Position numbers and translations under genes: made by a program
Assembly: GCF_014646255.1 (NCBI RefSeq)
Contig: NZ_BMNC01000003.1
Span: 372,001 to 436,000, forward strand
Direction of reading: 5' to 3'
Source of the DNA: Lentzea pudingi
GTDB taxonomy: Bacteria > Actinomycetota > Actinomycetes > Mycobacteriales > Pseudonocardiaceae
DNA length: 64,000 nt
Shown: positions 32,522-41,504 of the stretch, piece after piece
How the letters are laid out: each line of letters starts with the position of its first letter
Position numbering within the stretch: position 1 is the stretch's first letter
Notes under the pieces: model-generated
What the model saw: the letters and a program-made list of their open reading frames with translations, nothing else
Databases searched by the model: none
What the model was told of the DNA's origin: nothing

Positions 32522-33121
32522 ATGGGTTTGCGTGAGGTGAAAATGGAGCGCACCCGGCGGTTCATCGCCGACACGGCGTTCGACCTGTTCGTCGCGCAGG
32601 GGTACGACGACACGACGATCGAGCAGATCGCCGCCGCGGCCGAGGTCGGGACCCGGACCGTGTACCGCTACTACTCGACCAAGGAAGCGCTGGTCGTCAG
32701 CTTCGTCGAGAACGGCCTCACCGCGGCGATGGACGCCTTCCTGGCCCAGCCCGACGCACTGCCGCTGGCCGAGGCGCTGCACGCGGTCGTCGACAGCGTC
32801 GAGCACACGATCGGCACGAACTCGGCGCGCCTGCTCGCCCTGTACGAGATCTTCGACAAGACCACGGGGTTGCGGGCCGGTCTCGCCGACCTGTGCTGGA
32901 GCTGGCGTCAGCGGCTGGCCCAGGAGATCCTCCGGCGCGAGGACGGGGCCGTGGACCCGCTCTTCGCCGCGCTGACCGCCGCGAGCACGATGAACGTGAT
33001 CGAGGTGATCGTGCAGACGTGGACCGTGAACGGCGGTCGCGTGCAGATCGCCGACATCGGCCGCGAGACGCTGGAGCTGTTGCACACCAAAGCGATTCCC
33101 GTCCCGACTCCTGCCGGGTGA
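32522..33121 (+). CDS. TetR family regulator of the P450 operon
   Basis: A 199-residue regulator with a TetR helix-turn-helix (TAFDLFVAQGYDDTTIEQIA, then VGTRTVYRYYSTKEAL). The start ATG 32522 follows AGGAGGTG. It is divergent from the P450/ferredoxin operon, and the two matched palindromes in between suggest it represses both directions. The C-terminal domain is of the unspecific type; the ligand is unknown. Confidence 0.9.
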   Translation: MGLREVKMERTRRFIADTAFDLFVAQGYDDTTIEQIAAAAEVGTRTVYRYYSTKEALVVSFVENGLTAAMDAFLAQPDALPLAEALHAVVDSVEHTIGTNSARLLALYEIFDKTTGLRAGLADLCWSWRQRLAQEILRREDGAVDPLFAALTAASTMNVIEVIVQTWTVNGGRVQIADIGRETLELLHTKAIPVPTPAG

Positions 33122-33187
33122 TCCGGACTCCGCGACATCGGCCAGGACCGCCTCTGTAGTCTCGCACCGCCTGACGGAAGGACACGG

Positions 33188-35332
33188 GTGGACGAGTCGT
33201 CGAAGGTCGGTAGGCACGCTCGCGCGGTGCTGGCCGCGGCGGAGGCGTTTCGCGCCGAGGCCGCGGGAGTCCGCGCCGAACCGGATCGGCTGCGCGCGCT
33301 CGCCGTCGCGCGGTACCAGGCGGTGCTGGACTCGCTGGTGGCGGACCGGCTGCGCGCCATGCCGGTGGACAAACTCCGCGACACCAAGGCGAACCTGCGG
33401 CTGAGCACGCTGAAGGACGCCGGGTACCGGACCGTCGCGGACGTCGTCCACGCGCGCCCGGAACAGCTCGACGGCGTGCCCGGGATCGGCCGGCAGTCCG
33501 CCGAGCAGATCGTGCGGATCGCCCGTGCCGTGGCCGAGGCTGTCGCGCGCGAGACGACCGTCCGGCTGGACCCCGACCGCGCCGGCCGCGACCAGACCGA
33601 CCTGCTGCAGCTGATGTCCAAGCTGCGCAGGGCGATTCAGCTCGTCGGCCCGCTGCGCGAGCCGCTCGCGGACGTGCTGGACAGGGTCGACGCCGACGTG
33701 CGTGCCGCGTCCCGCACCTGGAGCCGGGTGCGGATGTTCTTCTCGTTGCGGAAGAACCGGCAGGCCGCCCTCGACTCGCTCGGCCGGCTCGAGGCGCTGC
33801 TGGGCAGCCGCGACGCGGCGGCGTTGCGTGCGGTGGACACGCAGCTGCGCGTGCCGGACCTGGACCACCGCGCGCTGTGGCGCGACTACGAGCTCGACGC
33901 GGCCGCCTACAACACGCTCCTCGCCGACCTGGCCGGCGCGGAGGCGGTACCGGATCGCAGCGCCGCCAAGGGTTTCGTCCCCGCCGAGATCGAGCACGAG
34001 GTCGACGCGACCGCGCTGGACACCAGCCTGCTGAAGGTGTCGCTGCGTGGCTACCAGGTGTTCGGGGCGAAGTTCGCGCTGGCCCGCAAACGCGTGATCA
34101 TCGGCGACGAGATGGGCCTGGGCAAGACGATCGAGGCCATCGCCGTGATGGCCAGCCTCGCCGCTGAAGGGCGGCGCGGGTTCCTGGTCGTGTGCCCGGC
34201 GAGCGTCGTCGTCAACTGGGTCAACGAGATCGCCCGGCACAGCGACCTGGTGCCGCACCGCATGCACGGCGCGGGCCGTGACGGCGCGGTCGGCGAGTGG
34301 CTGGCGCAGGGCGGTGTCGGCGTGACGACGTTCGGCACGTTGCCGAAACTGGTGCTGCCCAAGAAGTTCCGCCCGGCGCTGGTCGTGGTCGACGAGGCGC
34401 ACTACGTGAAGAACCCGGACACGCAACGCTCCCAGGCGGTCGACGAGATCGTCCAACGCGCGGAGCGGGCGGTGCTGCTTACCGGCACGCCGATGGAGAA
34501 CCGCGTCGAGGAGTTCCGCAACCTCGTCGGCTACCTCCAGCCGGGCGTCGCGGCTCGCACGGGCTCGATCGACGCCGTGGTGGGGGCGAAGGCCTTCCGT
34601 CGCGTCGTCGCGCCGGTGTACCTGCGGCGCAACCAGGAGGACGTGCTGGGGGAGCTGCCGGAGCTGCTCGAGGTGGAGGACTGGGTCGAGTTCGGTGACC
34701 AGGACCGGGGCGCGTACCTCGACGCGGTGCGCGAGGGGAACCTGATGGCCATGCGCCGCGCCGCCTACGCGCCGGCCACGCCCAGCGGCTCGGCGAAGCT
34801 GGAGCGGCTGCTGGAGATCATCGAGGAGTCGAGGGAGAACGGCTGGAAGGTCGTGGTGTTCTCGTACTTCCACGACGTGCTGGACGCGGTCGCGGAGCAC
34901 GTGGAAGTGTTCGGTCCGCTGACCGGCGCGACGTCGGCGCAGGGCCGTCAAAACCTGGTGGACGAGTTCACGGCGTGCGAGGACCACGCGGTGCTGGTGG
35001 CCCAGATCGAGGCGGGCGGCGTGGGCCTCAACATCCAGGCCGCGTCCGTGGTGATCATCGCCGAGCCGCAGTGGAAACCGAGCACGGAGGACCAGGCGAT
35101 CGCCCGGTGCCACCGGATGGGCCAGGTCCGCAAGGTCCACGTGCACCGGTTGCTGGTCAAGGACAGCGTGGACGCGCGCGTGCAGGAGGTCCGGGACCAC
35201 AAGACCCTGCTGTTCGACCACTACGCGCGCGAGAGCGACACGAAGCACTCGCACGCGAGCGCACTGGACTCAGCTGTGTCGGTGGAGCAGCGCGTGGTGC
35301 GGGCCGAACAGCAGCGTCTCGGTCTCAGCTGA
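33188..35332 (+). CDS. SNF2 family DEAD/DEAH-box helicase with helix-hairpin-helix domain
   Basis: A 714-residue protein. An N-terminal helical region carries a helix-hairpin-helix (EQLDGVPGIGRQSAEQIV, about residues 90-115). The SNF2 motor begins near residue 285 with GYQVFGAKFALARKRVIIGD, Walker A (GLGKT), DEAH (VVDEAHYVKN) and TGTPMEN. Helicase part 2 has GGVGLNIQAA and AIARCHRMGQ. Such proteins translocate on double-stranded DNA to remodel bound proteins, in repair or defence. The HhH hints at DNA-structure recognition. It stands alone between TetR and a methyltransferase. GTG 33188 is the first good start. Confidence 0.9.
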   Translation: MDESSKVGRHARAVLAAAEAFRAEAAGVRAEPDRLRALAVARYQAVLDSLVADRLRAMPVDKLRDTKANLRLSTLKDAGYRTVADVVHARPEQLDGVPGIGRQSAEQIVRIARAVAEAVARETTVRLDPDRAGRDQTDLLQLMSKLRRAIQLVGPLREPLADVLDRVDADVRAASRTWSRVRMFFSLRKNRQAALDSLGRLEALLGSRDAAALRAVDTQLRVPDLDHRALWRDYELDAAAYNTLLADLAGAEAVPDRSAAKGFVPAEIEHEVDATALDTSLLKVSLRGYQVFGAKFALARKRVIIGDEMGLGKTIEAIAVMASLAAEGRRGFLVVCPASVVVNWVNEIARHSDLVPHRMHGAGRDGAVGEWLAQGGVGVTTFGTLPKLVLPKKFRPALVVVDEAHYVKNPDTQRSQAVDEIVQRAERAVLLTGTPMENRVEEFRNLVGYLQPGVAARTGSIDAVVGAKAFRRVVAPVYLRRNQEDVLGELPELLEVEDWVEFGDQDRGAYLDAVREGNLMAMRRAAYAPATPSGSAKLERLLEIIEESRENGWKVVVFSYFHDVLDAVAEHVEVFGPLTGATSAQGRQNLVDEFTACEDHAVLVAQIEAGGVGLNIQAASVVIIAEPQWKPSTEDQAIARCHRMGQVRKVHVHRLLVKDSVDARVQEVRDHKTLLFDHYARESDTKHSHASALDSAVSVEQRVVRAEQQRLGLS

Positions 35333-35604
35333 TGCCCACGCGGTGCTGCCGGGGCTGATCGACACGCCGATGGTGGCTGTTCAGCATGGATTCTCGTCTC
35401 CACGATGATTTCAGTGTCGACCGAAACAAGGCGCCGCCGGGTTTTCGGTCGTACAGGCGGGCGTCTTCATGAGCAAGGATGACCCAGAGGCATGGATCGC
35501 CAGGCCGGTCGCTGGTGGCTGGGTCGGCTGCCCCTGGGTCGGCTGGGTCGGCTTGACGTCGTCGGCCGCCGGGTCCGTCCACACGGGAGCGAACAGGGGA
35601 GCTC
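35333..35604. other. Intergenic stretch with short direct repeats
   Basis: No convincing gene on either strand. Near the end, CTGGGTCGGCT occurs three times (35519, 35534 and 35543, the last two overlapping), just upstream of the methyltransferase. The purine run AGCGAACAGGGGAG before ATG 35605 is its ribosome-binding site. Confidence 0.5.
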
Positions 35605-36414
35605 ATGGCTGACGATCGGCAGACCGAGATCCGCGGTGCCTTCGACGCCGCGGCGGCGGACTTCACCGCGCTGCGACGTCACCTGTGGGAGCCGATCGCC
35701 GCGGCGGCACTCGCGGTGGCCGACCCGAGGCCCGGCGAACGCGTCCTCGACGCCTGTTGCGGCACCGGTGCCTCGGCGATCCCGTCCGCGAGGCTGGTCG
35801 GGGCGGACGGGCAGGTCGACGCGGTCGACGTCTCCGGTCCGATGGTCGACGAGCTGCGCCGGCTCTCGGCAGACCTGCCCCAGCTGCGGGCGCACCAGGC
35901 GGACGTGACGACGTGGCCAGATGAGGGGTACGACTTGGTGCAGTCGGCCCTCGGCATCTTCTTCTTCCCCGACATGACGGCCGGGACCGACCACCTGATC
36001 AGCCGGGCGCGGCCTGGCGGGCGGGTGGTGTTCACGATCTGGCGCGGTGAGTCGATGGCCGCGGCCGGTCGTCATCTCGGCCTCGCGATCGCCGAGGTCA
36101 CGAACACCCCGGTGCCGGCGCCCCGGCCGCCTCACCTGATCGACCGGGTCAATCAGGCGGACCCGTACGCGGTGTGGCTGACCGAGCGCGGTCTCGCTGA
36201 CGTCGAGGTGACCGTGCACGAGAGGGCGCTGACGATGACGCCGGAGGTGGCGTGGCTGGTCATCGTCGGCTCCGGCTTCCGGGGAGCGCTCGCGAAGGTG
36301 CCCGCGGAGCTGGTGGACACCGTGCGGGAGACCTATCTGGCGTCGTTGCGGGACGGGGGCGTGACGGAGCTCGACGCCACCACGCTGATCGGCGCCGGGC
36401 GCCGCCTCACGTGA
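35605..36414 (+). CDS. Class I SAM-dependent methyltransferase
   Basis: A 269-residue protein with the UbiE/COQ5-like fold: motif I (VLDACCGTGASAIP), the acidic end of strand 2 (VDAVDVS), motif II (DEGYDLVQSALGIFFFPDM) and a post-motif glycine strand (ARPGGRVVFTIWRGES). It methylates an unknown small molecule. ATG 35605 follows GGGGAG. It is convergent with the epoxide hydrolase-like gene. Confidence 0.88.
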   Translation: MADDRQTEIRGAFDAAAADFTALRRHLWEPIAAAALAVADPRPGERVLDACCGTGASAIPSARLVGADGQVDAVDVSGPMVDELRRLSADLPQLRAHQADVTTWPDEGYDLVQSALGIFFFPDMTAGTDHLISRARPGGRVVFTIWRGESMAAAGRHLGLAIAEVTNTPVPAPRPPHLIDRVNQADPYAVWLTERGLADVEVTVHERALTMTPEVAWLVIVGSGFRGALAKVPAELVDTVRETYLASLRDGGVTELDATTLIGAGRRLT

Positions 36415-36444
36415 CGTGCGCCTCGCGGGCTGGAGGCGAGTTGC

Positions 36445-37401
36445 TCACGACCTCCGGGCCCGTCCGAGCCATTCGAGGATCGCCTGGTTCAGTTCGTCCG
36501 GCTTCTCCTGCTGGATCCAGTGGCCGGCATCCAGGCTGGTCACCTCGACGCCGGGCACGAACTCGGCCAGGTTCGCGGACCTCGCGATCACGTCCCGGTC
36601 GCCGTAGACCATGAGCGCGGGCTGGTGGACGACGGGATCCACGTCCGCCAGCAGGTGCCAGTTGCGGTCGAGGTTCCGGTACCAGTTCAGGCTTCCCGTG
36701 AACCCCGACGTTTCGAACGCGGACACGAAAACGGCCAGTTCGTCTTCGCTCATCACCGGATCGCCCAGTGGCGTTTCCGCGTGGGCGAGTTCGATGAACG
36801 CCATGCCCGGCTGCGGCTCACGAGGAGGTTCGTTCTTCCGGAACAGGTTGCGCAGGAACCGGGAGGTGTTCGCGTCGAACACCGCGTCCGCCACGCCGGG
36901 CTGCCGGTTGAAGTGGACGAGGTGGGAGTCGCCGCCGAGCAGGTCCTCCAGGAACTCGACCCAGGGCTTCTCGCCGCGTTCGAGGTAGGGCAGGCTCAGG
37001 TTGATCACCCTGTTGACGCGGTCCGGGTGCAGCAGGGCCAGTCCCCAGACGACGTTCGCGCCCCAGTCGTGGCCGATGAAGGTGGCGTCCTCGTAGCCGT
37101 GGTGGTCGAGAAGGGCGACGAGATCACCCGTCAGGTGCGCGATGTCGTAGTCCGTGACCGCGGCCGGGCGCGACGAGTTCCCGTAACCGCGCTGGTTCGG
37201 GACGATGACGTGGTACCCCGCCGCGGCGAGAGCGGACATCTGGAGGCGCCAGGAGAACGCGTGCTCCGGCCAGCCGTGGCAGAGCACGACGGCTCCGCCC
37301 GCGTTCTCCCGGCCTGCTTCGAACACTTCGAGCTCCACGCCGTTGACTCGGACGAGTGTGGGCTCGGGGAAGTCGGCCGGGAGAATCTTCAGTGAGGTCA
37401 T
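36445..37401 (-). CDS. Epoxide hydrolase-like alpha/beta hydrolase
   Basis: A 318-residue alpha/beta hydrolase with the epoxide hydrolase signature: HGWP oxyanion loop (VVLCHGWPEHAFSWR), Asp nucleophile in FIGHDWGANVVW, and the C-terminal His in LDAGHWIQQEKPDELN. Cap-domain tyrosines are present (NWYRNL). It would open epoxides or cleave haloalkanes; an Asp nucleophile fits both families. The start ATG 37401 is 62 bases from the divergent WYL regulator, with a strong inverted repeat between. Confidence 0.9.
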   Translation of the reverse strand: MTSLKILPADFPEPTLVRVNGVELEVFEAGRENAGGAVVLCHGWPEHAFSWRLQMSALAAAGYHVIVPNQRGYGNSSRPAAVTDYDIAHLTGDLVALLDHHGYEDATFIGHDWGANVVWGLALLHPDRVNRVINLSLPYLERGEKPWVEFLEDLLGGDSHLVHFNRQPGVADAVFDANTSRFLRNLFRKNEPPREPQPGMAFIELAHAETPLGDPVMSEDELAVFVSAFETSGFTGSLNWYRNLDRNWHLLADVDPVVHQPALMVYGDRDVIARSANLAEFVPGVEVTSLDAGHWIQQEKPDELNQAILEWLGRARRS

Positions 37402-37418
37402 GACGCCATCCTGCGACC

Positions 37419-37445
37419 GAAACCGGTCAACCCATGACCGGTTTC
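37419..37445. promoter_or_regulatory. Candidate operator between hydrolase and WYL regulator
   Basis: A perfect 11-base inverted repeat (GAAACCGGTCA and its complement) with a five-base spacer. It sits 17 bases from the hydrolase start and 18 bases before the regulator start, covering the only space available for both promoters. Confidence 0.7.
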
Positions 37446-37463
37446 CGTGACAGCCTTACCGGC

Positions 37464-38411
37464 GTGGGAACCGACCGGCTGGTGGCCGTCCTCCTGATGC
37501 TGCAACGGCGCGAACAGGTGACCGCGGCGGAGGTCGCCAAGGAGTTGGAGGTCTCCGAGCGCACCGCCCGCCGGGACCTCGACGCCCTGGCGATGGCCGG
37601 GGTGCCCGTCTACTCGACGCAGGGCCGGGGCGGCGGCTGGCGTCTCGTGGGCGGCGCCCGCACCGACCTGTCCGGTTTGACCGCGGGCGAGGCCCGCGCC
37701 CTGTTCCTGGTCGCCGGCCAGGCCTCGGCCGCGACGCCCGCCGTGAAAGCTGCGCTGCGCAAGCTCGTCCAGGCCCTGCCGGAACCCTTCCGCGTGCAGG
37801 CCGAGGCTGCGGCGTCGTCGTTGGTCGTCGACCCGCAACGCTGGGGGACGAGCAGGGTCGAGCGCCGGTCACCCCGCTTCCTCGACGAACTGCAGGACGC
37901 GGTGATCCGCGGCGTCCAGGTGCGGTTCGGTTACGTCGACGGCAAAGGCGCCGAGACCGTGCGAACCGTCCACCCGCTGGGCGTCGTCGCGAAGGGCCCG
38001 TGGTGGTACCTCGTCGCCACCACCGACGCCGGCCGGCGGACCTTCCGCATCGACCGCGTGTCGTTCGCCGACCCGACCGGCGAGCCCGTGCGCCGGCCAG
38101 AGGACTTCGACCTCGCCGAGAGCTGGCGCGAGATCGCGGACGAGGTCGACCGCAGGCGAACGCCCCTCGAGGTCCAGGCGGTGTGCGTGCCCCACGCGAT
38201 GAGCCGTCTGCGCATGGTGATCGGCGACCGACTTCAGGTGGGAGCGTCCACACCGGACGGTCGTGTCGAGGTCGTGATCCGGGGGTACAACGAGTACGCG
38301 CTCGCGGGCGAGTTGGCCGGGCTGGTGGAGTGGCTGGAGGTGACTGGTCCGCCGGGGGTGCGGGACCAGTTGGCCTCGATCGGCGGTGCGCTCGTCGAGC
38401 GGTACGGCTGA
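37464..38411 (+). CDS. WYL domain transcriptional regulator
   Basis: A 315-residue regulator. An N-terminal HTH (VTAAEVAKELEVSERTARRD) precedes a wing (GGGWRLVGG). A WYL effector domain follows (VHPLGVVAKGPWWYLVATTD, with TFRIDRVSF), then a C-terminal WCX-type extension. I start at GTG 37464, where family members typically begin (GTDRLVAVLLMLQRRE), not at ATG 37434, which lies inside the inverted repeat. It is divergent from the epoxide hydrolase-like gene and probably controls it. Confidence 0.9.
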   Translation: MGTDRLVAVLLMLQRREQVTAAEVAKELEVSERTARRDLDALAMAGVPVYSTQGRGGGWRLVGGARTDLSGLTAGEARALFLVAGQASAATPAVKAALRKLVQALPEPFRVQAEAAASSLVVDPQRWGTSRVERRSPRFLDELQDAVIRGVQVRFGYVDGKGAETVRTVHPLGVVAKGPWWYLVATTDAGRRTFRIDRVSFADPTGEPVRRPEDFDLAESWREIADEVDRRRTPLEVQAVCVPHAMSRLRMVIGDRLQVGASTPDGRVEVVIRGYNEYALAGELAGLVEWLEVTGPPGVRDQLASIGGALVERYG

Positions 38412-38507
38412 GAGCGCGACGGTATTGGCGTTGACGCCGTGGACGCCGTGTGAATAGCGTCGTCCCAACAACTTCCTCACCGGCGGCGCCACGTCACGGC
38501 GTTCTGG

Positions 38508-38795
38508 ATGATCGACAACCCCGGGGTGCGCGGCCCCCGCCACGCCGATCTGCGTCACCTGCTCAACGAGTGGGACCCGATCGGCGTCGCCGACGTCGTC
38601 GACGACGAGTACGACTGCCTGCTCGCCCCGCTCTGGGAGCGGCTCACCCGCGGTGCCACTCGCGCATCGCTGTCGGAGTACCTGTGGACCGAGGTCGAGG
38701 ACCACTTCGGGCTCGACCCGGAACGGTGCGGCAGCGACGCCTTCGCCGAACGGTTGCTCGCGCTGGCAGCCACCTGGGCAAGTCCGGACTCATGA
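38508..38795 (+). CDS. Small hypothetical protein
   Basis: A 95-residue acidic protein. HLLNEWDPIGVADVVDDEYD followed by a helix and YLWTEVEDHFGLDPERCG resembles small DUF1871-like proteins described in other bacteria, with the NEWDPIGV motif conserved. Function is unknown. It faces the SDR gene tail to tail, with nine bases between the stops. Confidence 0.65.
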   Translation: MIDNPGVRGPRHADLRHLLNEWDPIGVADVVDDEYDCLLAPLWERLTRGATRASLSEYLWTEVEDHFGLDPERCGSDAFAERLLALAATWASPDS

Positions 38796-38804
38796 GCACG
38801 ACGA

Positions 38805-39623
38805 TCAGTCCCGCCGCTCGCGCGCCAGCAGCTTGCGCTGGGTCCGGCGGCCCTGCGCCACCATGAACGGGAGCGCGCGCAGCCCGAAGCGCGGGAACGT
38901 GTCGGCGAGCCGGGCCAGTGCCCCGCGCCACCTCGGGACGATGGTGACCGGTCTGGGCCTGTCGAGCACGGCGGCGACGGCGGCGGCGATGTCGGCGGGC
39001 TGCAGCAGCGTGCCGGAGAACGACAGCGCGGCAGCCGGGTCGTCGAGCTTGTCGTGGAGCATCGGCGTCCAGATGCCGTCCGGGCAGACGCACGAGATGT
39101 CGATGTCCCGGATGCCCGCCTGGCGGAGGTCGGCGAGGGTGCTGAGGCTGAAGCCGAGGGCCGCGTGCTTGGAGGCGGCGTACACCGCTTCGCCCACGAC
39201 GGCCGTGATGCCCGCGAGGGACACGACGTTCACGACGTGACCGCCGCCGTGACCGCGCATGGCCTCGATCGCGGCGACGGTCCCGTTGATGGTGCCGAGG
39301 GTGTTGACCTCGATCATCAGTCTGCGGGTGGCGGCGTCCTGCTCCCACGCGGGCCCGGTCACCAGCACCCCGGCGTTGTTGACCCAGACGTCGAGCCTGC
39401 CCGCGCGGGCGACGATGTCGTCGCGTGCCGCTGCCACCGCCGCGTCGTCGCGCACGTCCAGCACGCGTGCGATCGCGCCGATCTCGGTGGCCGTCGCGGT
39501 GGCGGTGGCCTCGTCGACGTCGGTGACCAGCACCGTGTGGCCGCGTTCGACCAGCATCCGCGCGACCAGTTTGCCCACGCCGCGCCCGGCCCCGGTCACG
39601 ACCGCGCCCGCTTTCGCCGTCAT
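38805..39623 (-). CDS. Short-chain dehydrogenase/reductase (SDR)
   Basis: A 272-residue classical SDR: the nucleotide-binding TGAGRGVGKLVARML, the NNAG motif (LDVWVNNAGVL), and the catalytic Ser with Tyr-x3-Lys (NVVSLAGITAVVGEAVYAAS, followed by K). The acidic residue after strand 2 (TDVDEA) favours NAD. A basic C-terminal tail (QGRRTQRKLLARERRD) could touch membrane or acyl carrier. I start at ATG 39623; the frame runs further upstream without SDR features. The substrate is unknown. Confidence 0.9.
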   Translation of the reverse strand: MTAKAGAVVTGAGRGVGKLVARMLVERGHTVLVTDVDEATATATATEIGAIARVLDVRDDAAVAAARDDIVARAGRLDVWVNNAGVLVTGPAWEQDAATRRLMIEVNTLGTINGTVAAIEAMRGHGGGHVVNVVSLAGITAVVGEAVYAASKHAALGFSLSTLADLRQAGIRDIDISCVCPDGIWTPMLHDKLDDPAAALSFSGTLLQPADIAAAVAAVLDRPRPVTIVPRWRGALARLADTFPRFGLRALPFMVAQGRRTQRKLLARERRD

Positions 39624-39880
39624 CGGAGCAGTATCGCGCCCGCCGCCGACGGCAGAACAGCGTGCAGCGGCAATCACAGCAGCGCCTCCGTCAAGATGAC
39701 GACGAAATTTGATTGAACCATTTACATTCTTGACGAACACATTTGTTGCTGACAACACTGGCCTGGTGGCGGCGCGCAGTCGCTCTGCCAGGTGAAAAGC
39801 CGAAGCTGTGACCTTCTGGGGGTCGACGCGGGCCTGCCTGGTCCATACCATTTCCGACCTTCGTCGAGGCAGGATCGCCG

Positions 39881-40735
39881 TTGCACACTTCAGCCACACC
39901 GCTCACGCGTCCTGGGATCGTCCGCCGCCTGTGGTGGCGTTCCGGTCAGGGTCCGAGGCTCGCCGTCGCGGGCCTGAGCGTCATCACCACGGTCGCCGCC
40001 ACGGGAGCGGTCACGTTCGGCGGTGACGCGTTCCCGGTCGCGCGGGGGAGCTCCGGGCTCGAACAATCCGCACGGGGAGGCGACTCCGTCGAGGCGACCG
40101 TCCGCGAGGTGTCCGAAGTGGACTCCTTCGAGGGAGTGGAACCGGACACCGGTCTTCCCTTCCGCGCCCGTGTCGCGGGGGTGCGCCGGGACACGGACTG
40201 CTGGCTCGCCGAGTCCCGCGCCGCCGCCCGGGAGTTGTTGCTGGGCAAGGAGGTGCGGCTCCTCGTGCGGAGGGACGGCACCTCCGGAGGGGACCAGGTC
40301 GTGGTGGACGTGGTGCTGCCGGACGGACGGGACTACGCGCGGACGGTCGTGCGGGACGGCGCGGCGCCGGCGGACCCGTCCAGCCGCGAGGAGCTCGCGC
40401 CGGTCGAGGCCGCCGCGCGTCAGGACCGTCGCGGCCGGTGGGCGGCCGGGTGCGAGGTCGTCGAGACGCCGGTGTCCAGCGCGCCGTCCTCGACCGCGCC
40501 GAGCACGTCCACCACGACGACCACGGTTCCGGTCACGACGACCGAGGCCAGCCCTCAGCCGTCGTCGTCACCGCCCTCACCGACGTCGTCCTCGCAGGCC
40601 GACGGCCCGCGGCCAGCCGCCCTGGCGGGCACGCGGTGCGACCGGGAGGGAGAGCGCGGCACGACCATCGCCGGCCGGGAGCTGGTCTGCACCCGCAACG
40701 ACAAGGGCGAGCTGAGGTGGCGGCGTGCGAAGTGA
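39881..40735 (+). CDS. Secreted SNase-like protein with Ser/Thr/Pro linker
   Basis: A 284-residue protein with an N-terminal membrane anchor or signal (about residues 28-45, LAVAGLSVITTVAATGAVTF). Residues about 75-195 resemble an SNase OB-fold: FRARVAGVRRDTDCWLAESR, ARELLLGKEVRLLVRRD and VVLPDGRDYARTVVRDGAAP. A low-complexity Ser/Thr/Pro linker follows, then a 35-residue Cys pair module (GTRCDREGERGTTIAGRELV, CTRNDKGELRW). TTG 39881 follows AGGCAGGATCG. It overlaps the next gene by 11 bases. It parallels the lipoprotein at 22690. Confidence 0.62.
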   Translation: MHTSATPLTRPGIVRRLWWRSGQGPRLAVAGLSVITTVAATGAVTFGGDAFPVARGSSGLEQSARGGDSVEATVREVSEVDSFEGVEPDTGLPFRARVAGVRRDTDCWLAESRAAARELLLGKEVRLLVRRDGTSGGDQVVVDVVLPDGRDYARTVVRDGAAPADPSSREELAPVEAAARQDRRGRWAAGCEVVETPVSSAPSSTAPSTSTTTTTVPVTTTEASPQPSSSPPSPTSSSQADGPRPAALAGTRCDREGERGTTIAGRELVCTRNDKGELRWRRAK

Positions 40736-41204
40736 GAGCCCCGCGGCGCCCCGCCTCGCGGACGGCGGGGTGCCTCGCGGCCTGACCAAGGCCGGTTGGG
40801 TGCGCACCACGGGCTGGCTCCAGGTCGGGGACCGGCCGGTGAGCTCCGTGTACGTCGCCGCGACCGTCGGGCTCCTGTGGGCACCGATCGTGGCGGTCGC
40901 GGTGGTGCCCGCGTTTCCCGTGGCGGCCGGGATCCTGGTGGTCACGGCGCCGGTGGTGTCCGGCGCGGTGTGGTGGGTCGTCACCGCCTGGCTGAGGCCG
41001 TCCTCCTCCGCGCGCAACATCGGGCAGAAGTCCGCGGACGACCTCGCGCCGGGAGACGTTGTCCGGCTGCACGGGTCGATCGGGCCGGTCGGCCAGGTGG
41101 CCGAGGTGACGCGAGACGAGGACGTTCAGGTGGTCTTTCACGGCGGAGGACACCTCTCGTGGGCCTCCTGCCACGTCGTGCACATGGCGGAACTGCTCAG
41201 CTGA
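40725..41204 (+). CDS. Hypothetical two-helix membrane protein
   Basis: A 159-residue protein with two adjacent membrane segments (about residues 43-62 and 66-88: VYVAATVGLLWAPIVAVAVV, then FPVAAGILVVTAPVVSGAVWW). A C-terminal cytoplasmic beta domain follows (DLAPGDVVRLHGSIGPVGQV, then VQVVFHGGGHLSW). It overlaps the SNase-like gene by 11 bases, suggesting co-translation and a shared role at the cell surface. No family was recognised. Confidence 0.65.
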   Translation: MRSESPAAPRLADGGVPRGLTKAGWVRTTGWLQVGDRPVSSVYVAATVGLLWAPIVAVAVVPAFPVAAGILVVTAPVVSGAVWWVVTAWLRPSSSARNIGQKSADDLAPGDVVRLHGSIGPVGQVAEVTRDEDVQVVFHGGGHLSWASCHVVHMAELLS

Positions 41205-41285
41205 AGTCCAGTGGAGCAGGCTCTACCTCCAGAACGGGCGCAGGTGGTATCGGAAACGACGTGTCGTCGCGGCTAGCTTCGAACC

Positions 41286-41480
41286 ATGACGAACGAAACG
41301 AACTCCGCCCAGTCCCAGTCATCTCGCCGCGCGGCCCTCTGGTCGGCTCTGGTCGTCAGCGCGGTGGCCAACGCCAGCACCTCGGTGGCCGGTCTGAGCC
41401 CTTTCATCAGCATCGCCTTCGGTGCGCTCACCTTCCTGTTCGCAGTGGCCCTGTTCGTGGGCCGGCGCCAGAAGAATTGA
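41286..41480 (+). CDS. Small membrane protein, 64 residues
   Basis: MTNETNSAQSQSSRRAALW is followed by two hydrophobic stretches (SALVVSAVANASTSVAGLS and FISIAFGALTFLFAVALFVG) and the basic end RRQKN. The pattern fits small actinobacterial membrane proteins of unknown function. No clear ribosome-binding site precedes ATG 41286, so it could be leaderless. Confidence 0.6.
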   Translation: MTNETNSAQSQSSRRAALWSALVVSAVANASTSVAGLSPFISIAFGALTFLFAVALFVGRRQKN

Positions 41481-41504
41481 GGCCAGGCGAGGGCTTCACC
41501 GCGG

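Noticed and set aside
35519..35554. CTGGGTCGGCT repeats as a CRISPR or satellite
   Set aside because: Only three short, partly overlapping copies and no spacer pattern; low-complexity GC words explain them.
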